The notes: generated by a model from the sequence alone, not told the origin. Positions 22,986 through 38,425 are shown, counted from the first letter of the stretch. The stretch is DNA of 64,000 nt from Stercorarius parasiticus (GCA_013396915.1 VWZL01004619.1:314-64313), one strand, 5' to 3'. Made by a program: numbers and translations.

Positions 22986-24189
22986 CCTCCTTTCTTCCCT
23001 GCTATTGAAAGGGTGTGAGGAGTTTGTTTTGTTTTATTTTTAAGATCTTTGGATATCTAACAGGATCTTCACAGAAACGGAAACACTGGAATAAGTACAA
23101 CCCTTATGACTTTTCAGGTACAATGAGCAAGCGATGAAAACTGAGAAATATAATTTCTCTTTTATTTCCATCCTTTCTTCTCTTGCTCTTTTCTAAATTA
23201 AGCATTGGCTTTTGGGAAGACTACCATTATAGTGAACAACCTGTAGGTGGCAACGAGAATGAAATCGGAAATCTTTTCCTTTTGATGCTGATGCTGAAGA
23301 GTAAGTAATATGGCAAACCTAAATAGTCTGTTTTCTACACTAGAGAGGGCATGGACTTTTCCTAGATGAAAATGAACAACTGCATCATTGGATTTAGGCC
23401 AATATGGAGCAAAACATTTGTATACAAAGACCTGTGGAAACAAATAGTCTACATGTTGATGTTACTGAAAGTGAGTGTCCAGTTGGGGATTATTTGCAGA
23501 ATCAAGGAGTATAAGGTAGTCTGAGCTCAGGCGCAGTATTAAGTCCTAATTTAAAATGACAGTGTAGATATTTTCTGAGGAGAGGCTAAATGTGTGAGAG
23601 GAGCCTAGTAACTGTGGGACTAGAGGAGAAGCATCAGCAGGTGCAGAGAAAGGTGACAAATATTATCAGCTCCTTATCGATCTCTTGGTAGATATATACT
23701 AATCCATCTGACATCCCAGTACAATCTTTCCAAATTATTTCAGTCCCAATCAGCCTGCCTGTCATGTAGAGTAACGGCCTATATTTGGGAAAAGATATTG
23801 AGGAACATAGTAAAATATTCAACAGCCTGTGAAGAGATGAGTATAACTCTGCCTTCTAGCACTGAAAGAACTAGCTCTGCATTAAAAATAACAAACTGGA
23901 ACTAAATAAAACTCAGTTATAAGCAAATTTTGGGCATGCTCTTCTATGTCCAAGGAGAACTACAGAATGCCATATCTAAAATGAAGATAAAATCTATCTT
24001 AACATTTGCACTGGTGACTGAATTATAATCATAACCACAAGTTAAAATGACAGAGGTGATTAATAATTCTGCAGATAAATTATATGAATTCTTTTCTTGT
24101 TATATTAAAAAAAATCTATTGAGAGTGTCTATTTTTGGTCGTTTGATAGCTTGGATTTGACTGAAGACTGATCTTTTATAATATATTCT

Positions 24190-24190
24190 N
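24190..24190. other. Single ambiguous base (N)
   Basis: An isolated N within AT-rich sequence, either a base-call ambiguity or a closed scaffold join. Confidence 0.95.
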
Positions 24191-25599
24191 CACTGGGAAC
24201 TAACTGCTTAATTATTCTTAGGTACCTCATTTAGAGACATCTAGTGTACTCTTCTAAATGCTTTGAAAATGTACTGTGGATTTTTAATGGATTATTCCTT
24301 TATATGGATTTAATTCACTTTGTTGCTTCTAAGTCTCTGTCACTGGGCGTTTCATTTCTACCCTCCTGTTAACTCTGACACTGTGCAATCTGCTGTTCTT
24401 TTGTTTCCAATGTGTTATAATTGGAAATGTGCTGAATAACAGGTGCATAATTCTCCATGGGAGTTCTTCTGCAAAGTAGGAATCTGAAGAACATCTAAAG
24501 AGAGGAAAAGTTGATTTGAAAATTTTTAAAGAGCGTGTATCCAGTAACTAATGCTATTGATTTTTGGGTTTATGTTGTATATGTGCATATTTTATTCATA
24601 GCTGCCTCAGATTTTGTTTCTTCAATAGTTTAGGTCTTCTTGTGGTGAGTGGAAAAGAAGACAAAGAACTTAGTGTTTTGTAATTACAAGAAATTTTATA
24701 TTGAACTGATTTTTCTTTGCAGTAACAGTTTCTCATTTTTCATATTTTTTTCTGAAACTTCATTTCAAACTAGACCGTTTCATATCATCTTTCTTTCAGA
24801 AACCTGCTCTTTCATTGTTCTTTTTAGAAGATAAAGGTTTCAGTCTTAAATCCAATTCCATCCATACAGTGGACTATCCAAAAGATCTTTTTATTGTCCA
24901 GAATGACAAGTGCTTGTACACTAAAATAATTTTCATTCTCTATTTTTTTTTTAAATTTTTGCAGAAATAATTGTATTGGACATGTTTCAAAGGTTATAGA
25001 TTAAATGGAAAGTAAACAAAAGAATTAATGATGTTTAATCAATTGAATTAAGAATCACACTATTATTGAAAGGTCCTTGCTAATAAATTATGGATACACA
25101 AAAAAATTCTAAAAAAAGCATGGAACAAAACCCAATTATGTGTACTTTCCAATCAGTCTCAGGCTATGATGGCACAAGAATGGTACAACGCTATTCCTTC
25201 ACGGAAACAACTACAGAAACAGCTATCCTATTTGGGCAGGGGATGAGAGTGTTTGTTTTCTTCTACCCAGAGCTCATCAAGTCTTAAATGTTGACTTGTA
25301 CCCAGAAATCTATTTTCTTCTATACCTACACACAAGTCGAAATGAGCCTCAGACATATTGTCTTGTCTAAACACAAAAATAAGGAGAGTGACCAAGAGAG
25401 AGAACCCAGACCTTTTGTTCCACTGTTTAGGTAAAGTATAAAAAAATGTAAGGTTTAATGACCAGTAAGCATTTACTTTATTTAGTAAATGTTTCCTGCT
25501 TAACATAGTCTTACTTCTTTAAGCAGTTGTGCAGCTATAGAATTTTATCAAACTCTTCTGTACTGCAGTGTGAACATAGCCTAAAGTGATTCAGGTATT

Positions 25600-25640
25600 A
25601 GGTTATTAGTAATAGTAGTAGTATTAGTATTAATATTATT
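25600..25640. repeat. (TAG/TAT)n imperfect trinucleotide repeat
   Basis: TTATTAGTAATAGTAGTAG is followed by TATTAGTATTAATATTATT, an imperfect trinucleotide microsatellite. Confidence 0.75.
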
Positions 25641-28362
25641 TAACTAGAATTACTGTATGCAGCTTTCAATTAAAGCAGCCTTTGATATCTATAGTTTGAG
25701 GCTTTAATTTCATATCAATAACTTCCAGGGTGTCTTTAGAATTGCTATCTACTTTCATAGTGGCGTTGTGCTTGTAATCGGGTTTGCAAGTGTGGTTGAA
25801 GTTATAACTGCCCTCAACTATAAACATTTCTTGCTCTTATGTGTGATGAAACATAATGAACTGAGAGCATAATGAAAGGGCTCCAGTGAGATCAGATATG
25901 CTCAACAGAAGACCTAAATGTTGAATTATACCTGCTATGGCAAAGTACTCAGCCTGATAACCTCTTGTAGCTTTCTTCCTTTTCCAAGGCCTTTGAAGAA
26001 AAAACAACAGGTCAGACGATAAATTGTTCTGATGTTTCCCGTATTCTCACATTCACTGCTTTCCTTCAGGGCCTGGTAATCCTCCCCGGCCACCCCAGGG
26101 TATTAACCTTAGTAACATCACTGAACATCCCATATGCAATAACTCTTCTGCTTCCTTCAGGTGCCTGAGATAATACTCATAGTTAATATAACTGACATTT
26201 GCATGTGAAGTAAATCTCGTGCTTCAAGAAATGAGCATAAGACATGATACTTAGGACCCAAATTCTTTTTATGTCATTGACAGAAAGTTGAAAATATTGG
26301 TGTTCTTGATTTAGCCTATGAATAAAAGGATCCTTTGAATAAGCTGCTGTATCCTACTCTCCTCTCCATCAGACAGTGGTCTTCTGAATGTCATATCTCA
26401 AGACGTTAACTATTCCTTTAGTTTAAGGAACCATACGCAATACTTATTACTGACATTATTTTAAAAACTGTAATATTTAATAACTTTAAACTTAGCTAGT
26501 ACCATTAAATTTTCCATTAAAATACAGCTACTATATGATAATACCCACTGTTCTATAAAGCTTTTAAAATGTACTTAATGGAAAAATTCTCTGGAACCAC
26601 AGTTAATAGTTGCCCAGTTAAATCTGGAGGAAAAAAAAATACAACGCATCTAGGTATCTAAATCGCATAGGTCTTTATGAAACGATGACTACTTTATCCT
26701 CTTAAGCATTTTTCTGAATCTAGGGAGGTACCTCTACTTCTCCTCAGATGTATAAAATGTTATCTTAAATCTGCCACTAATTGACTTAGGGTATGTTTAA
26801 TAGTGTTATAATACTTGAGGAAAAAATACGAAATGGAAAATTCAGTGTATTCTGACATGTGGGAAAAAACTCACCAATCACTAAAAGACTATAAAAACAC
26901 TGTTTGGATTACAGAAGACATATCATACGTTCCATTAAAATTAGATTCATAACATTCCTACAAATCAAGTGCATGATTTCTTATAAATGCATAATTAAAA
27001 TGTTTCCTGTTGCTTACAGGTACATGTTCTGGAAGAAAAAATACACATGAATATAGTATTAAATAAAAGACTGGTCTTTCATTTGGGGCAATTATCAAGG
27101 CTTTAACTTCTTACTGAAGCAGTGAGACATGGAATAAATATGCTGAGTCTGAGAGAACACCTGTGGGATCTATTGAGCTAGCAAAAGTCCCCTAAAAAGC
27201 ATCAGCTGGAGAAATAAAGGGTGTCAAATGTGACTGAATTGAAATGACTAAAGTATATATTCTGTTGAGAAAATCATAATAATAGGAAGAAATAGTATGT
27301 TTTTAAAAAGAAAACTCAGCTATTAAGAAAGCCAATAAATTTTCCAGAAAATTTCTCTACTTTATTGTAAGATATGATTTACATATCAATTTGGCAAACC
27401 TGTTGTAGCAAATAAATAAATATATTGCAGAAAACTTATAATGAGAGGAAAGATGGTGTGTTTTATTGTTTTGGTTTTGGTATGTTATTTTTTTTTTCCT
27501 AAAAAACCCACAAACAACAAGTCAAGAGGATGAAAGAACGCAATTTTTATTAGGTACTGTTATAGTAGCATTTTATGCAACATCAGAGCTGCCTTTAATC
27601 ATTTGGCATCTTGGAGGCCATGCATCTTTCTCATTTCAGCTTAGTTCAGTTCTATTTTAATTCAGATTTGTATAGCTTGTTTTCATGCAAATATATACAA
27701 TTATATTGTTATTTTCCATCAAACTAACAAGGAGTTTCAGTCTTCTGTTTATATATTTACTCCTAATACTTTGATTTTTTGCATTTTGGTAGCTCACTCA
27801 GCTGCTGTGGTTGAAAATGCCTCAGTTTACCTCAAACTTTATCCCTGTAATGATCAAGCAATCATTCCCCTTCACATGATTACTTTGGGCCAAAATATGA
27901 ACAGGACTTCCCTGCTAAGTTCTGCTTTCCTAAGGTTTAAAACAATCTACCGAAGGCTTCTCTCTTGCAGAGTCTGATTTTGCATCATTCTCAGAAAAGA
28001 CATGGTTCTGCGGCAATAGGTCACATGGGTTCCATAAATCCATATTACCATGAGAAAGCAGTAAAAAGCATATTGCCACAATGCCTCTGTGTATCCTTAA
28101 GAGCAACATTTTTTCCACCCTGTGCAAAATGTCTTGTAGGAGCCAGATCTGCTACCCTGCTAAACATGCAAAGGAAAGTCTTTATGTGGACTGTTCCAAA
28201 GACTGCTGAAACCAATGAGAAGGTGGAATTGTGTGTACTGGCTTTATATCATCTGTTATGGGTGCTATAGGCCTAAAGTTTTTGAACTCTTCTGCAGAGT
28301 GGCACACCCATATCCTGGTTAGACACTTCTTCATTAATGATACATGTCTAAATTTTATTGGG

Positions 28363-28420
28363 TGGTGGTTGTTGTTATTGCTGTTGTTATTGTTATTGCT
28401 GTTGTTGTTTTTATTATTCT
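28363..28420. repeat. (TTG/TTA)n compound trinucleotide repeat
   Basis: A run of GGTGGTTGTTGTTATTGCTG continues as TTG/TTA/CTG triplets to TTATTATTC. It gives the overlapping plus-strand 94-codon frame (28231-28515) an oligo-leucine tract that should not be mistaken for a membrane segment. Confidence 0.85.
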
Positions 28421-29099
28421 TCAGGTATATTTCATATGGTTACCAGCACAACTGTATGAGCATTTTGTTTAATTTTAACTTTTACAGTTTTTACCATTTT
28501 AAAGACAACCACTGAGCCTAACTGAAATTTGCACATTTTTCTCCCTGGCAACTGTCAGGATGCTACTCCAGCCTTTTTTCAAGTTGTACATAAGTTTTGA
28601 TGTGCATCTTATTCACTTTCGAATGTGAAGTATTGAATTTTGTATTTAAATGCACAAAACCCATTAGGAATATTTGCTTTAAATCCAAGATAACCCGAAG
28701 GAACTCTGAAGATAGGGAACTCAGTTGTGTTAAGTGATAAGATATATAGCTTATTTAAGAATATTCACTGTTTCACTTTGGCTGCAATCTCTACATAAAA
28801 AGATTCATAAACAATAGAATGTTATATACATTCACTGAGTTTTAATGTGAGACAGTGAAAGAGAACTCTGGTAAAATAGGAATCATGACATACAAGAAAG
28901 GATAAATTTTACTCAGGTACGTCTGCATCCTTGGACATAATACATCCTTGGACTTCCTTACACAAATATTCCAAAATGTTCTAATACAGCTGTCTCACAA
29001 TAGCTACAAGAGCCCTGGATTGCAAAATTAATTTGTATGGTTGTCTTTGGCTTACCAAAATTATATAGATAACATCTATTCCTTTAATGAACAATTGCA

Positions 29100-29119
29100 T
29101 ACTTCTTTGTAAAGAAGTA
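29100..29119. repeat. 9-bp inverted repeat with 2-nt loop
   Basis: TACTTCTTT, GT, AAAGAAGTA is a near-palindrome. It is probably chance. Confidence 0.88.
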
Positions 29120-32100
29120 CATGATATTGTGTGTCATAACTTTTCATCATATATTTGAATATGTTGTACATTCTGTAGTCCATGAATTCAAAAATCTCTT
29201 CCAAGCAAATCCCATGTATTTCTCCTACTACTCATCAGACTGCTTGTAATGCTCTTAGCAAGAAGCAAGACTGGGAACACAGGCAATTGGAAGTTAAGAT
29301 TTACTATCTTTCTTCACTTATTATGTAGCCTTTTGATCTTAAAATCAATTAGAGCATCTGTTTGTACTACCTGACTCATGAGGTAGTCAGGATGATCGTG
29401 TAGTAGAAAAAAAGTACTTCAATATGTATCTCCAAAGATAAATTTTTCAATGAGCCTTCACAACACATTGCCTGCCCTTCCCTTTTCATAGACAATATTT
29501 TCAAGCTGAGGAGTTAACTTAGGTGTCTGGAAGCTCCCTTTGCAAAGCTGTTAGTACTTGTGATGGAAAATCAGTCCTTTGGAAGCAAGAAGACTTGAAA
29601 AGTTCAAATGAGTTCATATCTGTTTGGACGAAAGTTGTAAAAAAGGTGGAACTGGCATAGGAGAGGAGGGCATTAAAGAGTTTCGCTTACCAACATTGGG
29701 TGACACCTCATTTCTTTCCAGTGTCAATATCATCAGCTCTTCATCCTCTGTTCCTTATGTAACTCTATTTATATTCTCATTTTTCCTAATTGTCCTATCA
29801 CATGTGACAGTGACTGAAAAACAGCATTTGTTGCAACTCATCTCCAAGCTCATCAATGATTTTATGAATCTATCGGAACAAGCCAAAAAATTATTTTGAT
29901 CATTCTGCCAATTTGCTAATACCCAGATATCAATTTTTACCAAAAAGTAACTGTTGCCTATTCTATTGGATAGATATTACTTAGAGGAGATCAGAAAAGA
30001 GAAAAGTAGGCTGTAATCAATTTATAGGAAATCTTAAAGATGAATACAGAGATGCAAATTGTTTAGGTGAGTTTAGGCAATGGAGAACAAGTTTTTTTAG
30101 GTGTTTCCCACTTTAACATTTTATTAGTTCATACAAATTATTTTTATACTTGTATAAATGCACACATATTCTGTTATTTGTATCATTCCTCATTAACCAT
30201 TGAATTGCTTACTCTTCTTCCTGCTTACCCTCCAATTACCCATCTACCTGGTATATATCACAGTCTATCCTTGATAAAATAAATTTAAGGTAGTAATTTA
30301 CAATTTTTTTCTGATTATCATTAAACAACAAAAGTGTTTCTTAAATCAGGAGGAGTCCTTGAAACATACTTAAAGCACCGTTACACAAGTGAAGCTATCA
30401 AGTTCGAAAATGACAAGTGATCCTTAAAAATCAAAGATAATAGCATATCTGCCTTATACTGGTCTGGATATTTCTTTAATCATTTATATACTTAAAATCA
30501 CTGAGGTTTGATTTTTTTAAAAATTTTAAAGCATACTATGATATTCATAATGAATGAGAGGGAAATAACGATGACATTTACAGGAATCTGACATTCACTC
30601 ATACTAATTCTTATTAACATGAGTAAGAAGTAAAATAAGTTACCCTCCCCTCCAAGTAACTTACAATTCTTCCTTTGATTTTGTATCATTTTCAAGTGAG
30701 TGTGTTGCTACTGAAAATGAGGCTTTCTGGTCCTCAAGAAAGGTACAAAGTTACTGTGAATTTCCCTGTTTAGACCAATCCCAGAAGTGTTGCAAGTAGC
30801 TTTCTCTGCTCTTTTAAACAAAAGCCCCATGGCAAAATTGATGGAATTTAAGTTAGAAGTACGAAATTCAAGTTTATCCTATGGTATTGGGTAGACTAGA
30901 TGTGTTTGTGCCTGTGTTCACGCCCATTGCTCTTAAGCCACCAGTACCCTGAGAAGTCAAAGCACTCTCCAGCTAGTCTCTCATAGATAAGACTGATTTG
31001 AGACAATAGATGAACATTAAACAAGGTCATTCACAGGGCTGGCACCTGACTAGTTCTGATAGGAGTTCTCCAGGCAAGAATTTTGGACCATCCAGGAGAT
31101 ACCCCCAGTTGACTTCTGCTGTGCCTAGACCACCTGGTAGGCACTACCTGTACCTGTTGATTGATTACCTGATGGTTGATTAACATTCTGGGCAGAGAAT
31201 CTAGCCATGCAAGTGACTCACTGAGTAAGTACTGCTGTAGATGAAGAACATGATCAAACTGAACATAGGTGATTTTAAATAGTCATTGGAAACTGTTCAT
31301 ACAACTGCAGAAATGGCTGTGGAAGGTAGTCATTTGCACATAGTTAAGATAGCTAAAAGACTTTTTCTACATGGGTTACGATAGTCAATATCAATGGTCA
31401 TGCACATTCTGGAGTGATCATGTGGGCCCATACAGAAGCTGGAGTATAAACATATAGTGGAATAGTTTGGGTAATCTCACCTGATGCGGCCTTTTGTATG
31501 AAGCTGAAAAGGCTCTTTCAACAGAGATTCATGTCAGCATCTGTACAGCAGTTGACCATCCTGTTTGAGATTCTGTTCCCCATGTGAGTATTACCTTTTG
31601 TAAAAGATTCCACAATTAATTTTTTTAAATATTCTAACCACAAACATCTATGCAACAACCCCTATGCTAAAACCACCAAAATAAAGACAATAATAATTCT
31701 TGTTCCTGTAAAATCCTGAGGACTGTTCAGAGTTATGCTTTCCTGCCTCTGCTGTTCAGAGCCCCACTTTGTACTGGTGATGTATTCATACTGTAAAAGA
31801 TCTCTCATCTTGTTAAAAGTCAGAACAAACTACATAGAACACAGAGATTTAATTCAAGCCATCTTGGAGACAGCATCTTTTCCTATGTTCTCTTACAAAA
31901 ATTTCCATGGGATGTATTCGCTAAGTCCTTAAATCTTAAGACTGGGTTACCGACGACTCAAAAGACAGATTTTCTTCTGCTGTTATTCTGAAAGGTGAAT
32001 CAAAATATTGTTCTTTTTGGAAGCTTGAATTTACAGATTCCCGTTTTTCTTTTTTCTTTTTTTTTTTTTAAGATCTCTTCATCATCTAATTTGTTAGTCA

Positions 32101-32715
32101 ATTATTCATAAAGTTTAGATAGCTTTGGGTGCCCAGATATTATAGAACACAGGAACACAGTCTATCCAAGGAGACGCATAAGATGCTTGTGAAGTTACCC
32201 AACAGTGACTTCCACATAGAATGATCCTCTTTATCTGCATGATAAAATTCTTTTTTTTTTTGTGACATATTTTTACAGATTTGTCAAAATATTTTTTAAA
32301 ACTTTCAGAGGTTCACACTAACAAAGCACATATTGTAATCTTTGTATTTGATACTACATAATAAATATGGTTTATAGTACTACAACTAGACAATTTGTAA
32401 CTAGTACTTAGTTTTTAAATAGCTTTTTGGTTTATTCCTTAGCAAGCAATTTCCTCAGAGAATAAAATGACAGTGGCATAGAAACTCAGCCGAGCAAGAG
32501 TATACGTAGGTGTTCCCATGTATTGATAGCTAGTTATTTGAAATAAATGATTGAAAACAACCATTACTATATTTTGCTCCATTTTTGTTGTAGAGAGTAA
32601 TAACAGAATAGAAGTCAAATACAGTTAGTAGAGCCGATGATACTTTGTTTTAGTAATAGTATTCACATCTTAGTTTCTGCCATGTCCCGTTTCTTAAACT
32701 AACCTCAGTTTGGGG

Positions 32716-32724
32716 NNNNNNNNN
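32716..32724. other. Assembly gap of 9 N flanked by G-runs
   Basis: The left flank ends CAGTTTGGGG and the right flank begins GTTTGGGGG, followed by an A-run of about 18 and a purine-rich stretch. The same GTTTGGGG on both sides suggests either a short tandem repeat whose length was not resolved or an unmerged overlap at a contig join. The minus-strand frame crossing it is an artefact. Confidence 0.9.
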
Positions 32725-35700
32725 GTTTGGGGGAAAAAAAAAAAAAAAAAAGAAAGGAGAAGAGAAGAAACAAATGGAAATAGAGAGTGAAAAAGTTTTG
32801 GAGAATCCTGAAAAACACTGAATTTTCTTCAAATTCATATTCTAAGATTAGAAGGTTTTAAGAATTTTAGCAAGTTTGGTGTCTTTGGTGACACAATAGA
32901 CACATAGTACTTAGGTCAATAATGCATTCAGTACTAGCATGTGTATTTTATTAAAAAAAAATTACGTGACCTTTGACTTGGCAGGATTATAAAAAAATTC
33001 TCTGATCTCAGATTTTGCTAGCCCTCCTGGATGAGTGAGACAGTTATACCAATGTAACTAATTGCTTGTTAGCCTTGGTTTAGTTTGGTGTTCAGTTACT
33101 GTCTGTTTTCCTTCTGAAGTCATTTGAAAAAATAAAAATTAAAAAATTAAGTCTCACTTCTGATACTCTGACCTGTATATTTACCCTATTTTTTAAGAAA
33201 AAGCTAATTCAGGGAAAATATGCGTCACTCCTGACTCAATTAGACTTCAGTGAGAAATAGTAGAAGATAATATTCTCAAGCAGAAACTGTCAGTGTTGGG
33301 AACTAAAAAGCAGAGTATATGCAAAAGGATGACATTATCTTTCACAAATGTAGAAATTCAAATTTATAGTTGTCTATATTTGTATGACAGAGCCATTCAT
33401 TGTAGCTCAAAAGGCTGATATGGGTGCTAGCATTTGTGACATCTTCACCATGAAAACTGAATTCTACAGAAAATCAGGATAACTTTTTCCCCCTGTATGT
33501 GGAAAACTGACATAGTCATATTACTCAGCATGTATAAGTGTGTGTTCAACATTCTATTATTTCTCTTGTAAACTTTTGTTCTGTTAAGAACTTTGTATAA
33601 CTATGGTACTAATATAAACATGCTCAAAATAGTTTTGTTTTCTATTATACTTGACTAAAAATGGTTGTTGAAATCTCCTGATGGATAGAACTGGTCAAAT
33701 GTATCTGGACTCAGGCTGAACGACATTTGACAGTTCTCAGCATTCCAGTTCCCAAAACAGTGAATAAAAACATTCTTTTGGGTTTCGGTTTGTTTTTTTC
33801 TTTTTTTTTTTTTGAAAAGCAGGATATAATTCCTAACAAAGGCTTACTGACACAGGAGAAAATAATTTTATAGAACTGAAGATAAAAATCAGGCTTGTTT
33901 TACTTAATGTACATTAGGTACTTTCTTTTTTTGTGTGTAATTTGAGAATATTCTACATCTAAAATAAACATTAAAAATCAGTTAAGGATTTTAAATGTAA
34001 AAGCAGATGCCACATGTAAGTATGGATACTTTTCAGGTGAAAGTTTTTCTGAGTATGAACACATAGGTAATTCAAAGAATTTTTTGATTGTTAATGAGAA
34101 GCAGACAGAGAAACTTTTGTTTACTTTGACAACTTATAAATTGGTTATAGACTTAGTAGAATTTCAGATTAAGGTTTTCAGAACTGAACTGAGGATAAAA
34201 TCTTCTGCTGGGAAAAAAAGAGGTTAGACTCCTCTGAGGAGATAGGAGCTCATACTGTGCCCTATCCATTGCCACTTCTGATGCCTAGAGAGTTTAGGAT
34301 AGACTTTTGCTCTCTCAGGTAAAGACAATTAGAATTTATTTTAATTTCTTGTGATTTCATGCTGTGAACTCCTAGTGAGCTCAGCTGCTTGAATGGTAGG
34401 CCGGTAGTTGCTTCTGCTTCTCTGTGCACTTTGAAATTTGCCTTCTGTTTTCAGGTACATTAGGGACTTACTCAGCTCATACCTCCTAATGTGCCACACA
34501 GCAGCAAGCCAAATTCAAAGACAAAGGGTAGCACTGGATTCCCCTGCTAGCACCAACCCTCATAACAAAATGCCACCACTTTTTGCTACCGCCTTTACCG
34601 CCCTTCAACACCAACTCTTAAACAGATCTGAAGGTGTAAATTCTGCATGTTTTGCAGCTAAATCTGTGTATCAGTGGGATATTCACATATTTTACTTCCT
34701 GGATTTTTCTGAATATTTTTATCTAGGTTAATTATATTTTTTTGTGTTTTATAAAACCATGAATTCTAATTCAATTTATAGCATCAGATAAGATACAACA
34801 TAGTTACAGTAAAACATACAAATAATTTATAAACAAGCACCATTTTACGCAGGGCATAAAGATAATGTTTTGCTACTTTAAATACCCATGAAACTAAAAC
34901 ACAATGAAAGAGCACCTCACGTAGCTTTGACACCAGAATGAATTCTGCTAGATAACACAACTAATATAAACCATATAATGGCTGATGGTGTGCCTTTTTG
35001 AATATGTTTTTATTTTTCATGAAACACATTTTGATTTTTTTATGTTGAAAACTGCATCCTGGAACAAATTTAAAATCCATTTTTCGGTACTTAGTTTTTC
35101 TGCTAATAATCTCACTAAGGGTGTCCCTTTAACTAGGTTGTTGGAACATCACAGATGTCAAAGTAACTTTTTGGCTGTAATAACATTTTTTATTTGAAAA
35201 ACCTCACATTCATTTGGAATGAGATTTCACATGAATAATTGGCATTTGACAGGACTGGTGATGTTTTTGAATAAGAACAAAATTCCCTAATAATAAATAG
35301 TTGTGGTGAATATTCAGATTCTCGGATTTTCTGAATTTGTTAATTGCTCCTTAGGGGGAAAATTTTTCTGTAAAGCCAAGTATTACCATCTGTGTTTGTG
35401 AGATAGTCCACTTGGACAACTTCAACCCATTTTGTTAGTATATGAATTACATTTGTAGTGGCACATTTATAATTGTATGTTCTGTTATCAGCAAAATACA
35501 AGTCCACCTGCCTAGTGTATGCTGAGCTAAAAGCTTTTTTTTAGACACACATGATAAGTCATGCATAGAAGCATCTTGTAGCAAACCACCACACAATTGC
35601 AAAATAATCAGCCAACATCAGCTCTAACATATAAATTACTGTTATTTTGCAGAACGAAAAAAAATAGATTTAAAGGATGTGCATACATGCAGGATTTTCA

Positions 35701-38425
35701 GGTTCTGCATCAATCCTCTGTTATGTGAGCTATCTGCTATGGAACTGACTTCCTGACAGAAATTTGAAAAAACTTAATTTTTTCCTGTTTATTTTTTATT
35801 AATAACACATATATGGTCTACATTTAATACTGCAGTAGCATATAGAATAAAGAAATATTGCAATAATTTCTAGCAAAAGGTTTTAGATAAGCTAATAAGT
35901 GAACCATTAGGAAAAGGGTCAGTGGGTTAGTAGAAATTTGTCATGAATGGAAAGATGAGCAATGTATGTTTTATATAACATATCTTGGTATTAAGGATTT
36001 GAAAAAGTTTATGTTGTCTCTTATAGTACAGTACCATGTCATTTTCTCCATTTCTCAGGCTAGACTTTTAGTACATACCTATGAAATTTGACATAATACA
36101 AATACAAGTAATTATGATTTCAGAATTATTATTTTATGTCCTCTGAAAACTTGAAGAAAACAACAAGGTATAACAGACCCTTAGTTATGTACCGTCTTAT
36201 TTTACCACAATTACTTGTTACTGTTAGTTACTATTGTTATTGTAGAATTTACAGGTATCAATCAAAACAGGTTTTGCTGAATAGGTGTTGATGAAATAAA
36301 AATAAATCATGTGAAAAGAAACATATACATATGTTCAAATATGGCATAGTCAAATACTGGAAAAGATTGTAGAGGACCTGCAAACCATATCTCTGAGCAT
36401 CAGTTTACGTGTTATAAATTTGCAATGGAAATCTTATTTGGAAGGAAGGAGATTTTCTAGGTCTTACGCATTGTGTCATGACTGCTGTGGGCTCATTGGT
36501 TATTCATAGATGATTGTATCAATAATGTTATTGGTATTTTTATTTCCCTGAACCTTTTGATATATTTTCTGGGCAATCATTGTATACAACAGGTAAATAA
36601 TTCTCATTCGCAGTCCTCTCTTTCAGATTTTATCCCTGACGAAATAGAATTGACTTTAATGTGTTTGGAGGACATGGTGATGTAAACTCCTTGCCTATCA
36701 CAGTACAGCAAAGCCCCTTGAATGCTATAGTAGAATTTCTGATAAGGGACATGCTTGCATACATTTGAATCCCATTGACAGAGGCTGGAAAACAGAGGAA
36801 GGAAGTGAAGGAAAGTGAAGGAAGGTAAAGCTCTTCTACCAGCTTTTACAACTATTTCCACTTTATCCTCCATCTTACCCTATATTTTCCCCTGAGGATG
36901 TTGCAGTGAGCCACCAGTGTGCCCACATCTCTCTGGGAGGAGCGTGATGCTGGTGTTGGGGTCCCTTCCTCCTCAGTCCTGGGGTTCCCTTGGCTTTCTT
37001 TTCATACATTTTTCTCATTCCTGCCTGCTCTGTTGCCCCCTGGAAAATATTTATAGCAAATTTTTTTCAAGGAAAGCAACATTCCCAGGAAATCTCTATA
37101 TGGTCTGATAATAGCTCTTACGTCACTGAGAACAGAAACAGAGGGAGAGAGAAAGAACACAAAAAACAAGCAGATGAAAATTTGATATTTCAGACCAATT
37201 GTTTTAGAGTCTTGTAAAGGCTTTCACTCTTGATGCCATAGTTAATAAAAACACACTTCTATTATGTCAAAACAGAACTGTCATGACCACTCAGGTCATA
37301 AGATACATAAATCATTTCAATGGCATACACTTCTTTATCCTATAGTTCTTGTAGTTCTTGTTACCTTTCACTGTGTTTTTTTGGGTTTTGGGGTTTTTTT
37401 TGTATCAGGTTTTCCTATCACCAATCTCAATAAAAACTGTAGTTTCCACCATAAGGAGCTAAATGAACTCAGTTACTTTGGCTTCTTAGAAGAAACTCTG
37501 TCTTGTGTTATATCCCGTGCCTATTTAACAGAAGCCATAAGGTTGGAGAGACTAGTTGGCTTATCAAGTACTGTGTGCAACAGAAAAACTTTATGCTTTC
37601 CATAAATCTGCAGTTTATACATTAGCTTCAAATATGAAACTCTATCAAATGCCGTCAGAAAAATCTACGTACAATACATGCTATATAATACATTGTTTAG
37701 TGACTACAGTAAAAATACCCTCAAAGCACTCCAGTAGTTTGATAAGGCATAGTGGTTTCACGTGAAATCAAAATAACTATTATTTCACCAACACAACTTC
37801 TCATTTCCAGAATATGCTCCTCTTCTTTAAAAGTATTCTGAAGATGTCTTGTGCTAAAGGTGACAACTCCCTGTGATTGTGTATAAATATCGATTGTCTC
37901 TTGCTCAAAAATGACACTTGGTGCCTAACCAACTGTTGCATCCATCCATATGACTCTTTCTCCAAAAGAAATCCTTTTGCTTTTAAAAACATTTCCGATA
38001 GAAACCAAGACCTGGCTACATAAAAAAGGGGACACTTGAATTTTTTAGAGGCATGAGTTTTTCTGCATAGCTTTGGCACTGACCAATTCTCACGGATTTA
38101 TGCTTCCTCTTTTTTCTGATCTGCTCAAGGTAGAGGACCACCAGTGAAGAGCTATAAGAGATAGAAAATTCTGAATGCATTACACAGGAGCTGGACGTTT
38201 ATAAACTACCTTATACCAATATATGATTAGAAAGATGAAATTTCAACTGAAATGCTAGAAACCTGTTGATAATCACTAATATTCCAGGTTGGAGGGTCTC
38301 CCTCCAAATTTGTTTAAAAAAAAGTTTGACATTTAGAACTGAAATAGAACAGTAGATATAGTCTTAGGTATGAAATGTCTAGTTAACTCTACTTTTGGCA
38401 GCCTGACTTGTTTTATTAAGATTTT

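Noticed and set aside
28231..28515. 94-codon frame with an oligo-leucine 'transmembrane' segment
   Set aside because: The leucines come from a TTG/TTA/CTG microsatellite.
34480..34640. Nuclear copy of mitochondrial DNA (CA-rich segment)
   Set aside because: Composition is suggestive, but no mitochondrial gene or tRNA could be recognised.
37264..37605. 113-codon plus-strand frame with a hydrophobic stretch
   Set aside because: The hydrophobic part comes from a T-rich run, and there is no recognisable family.
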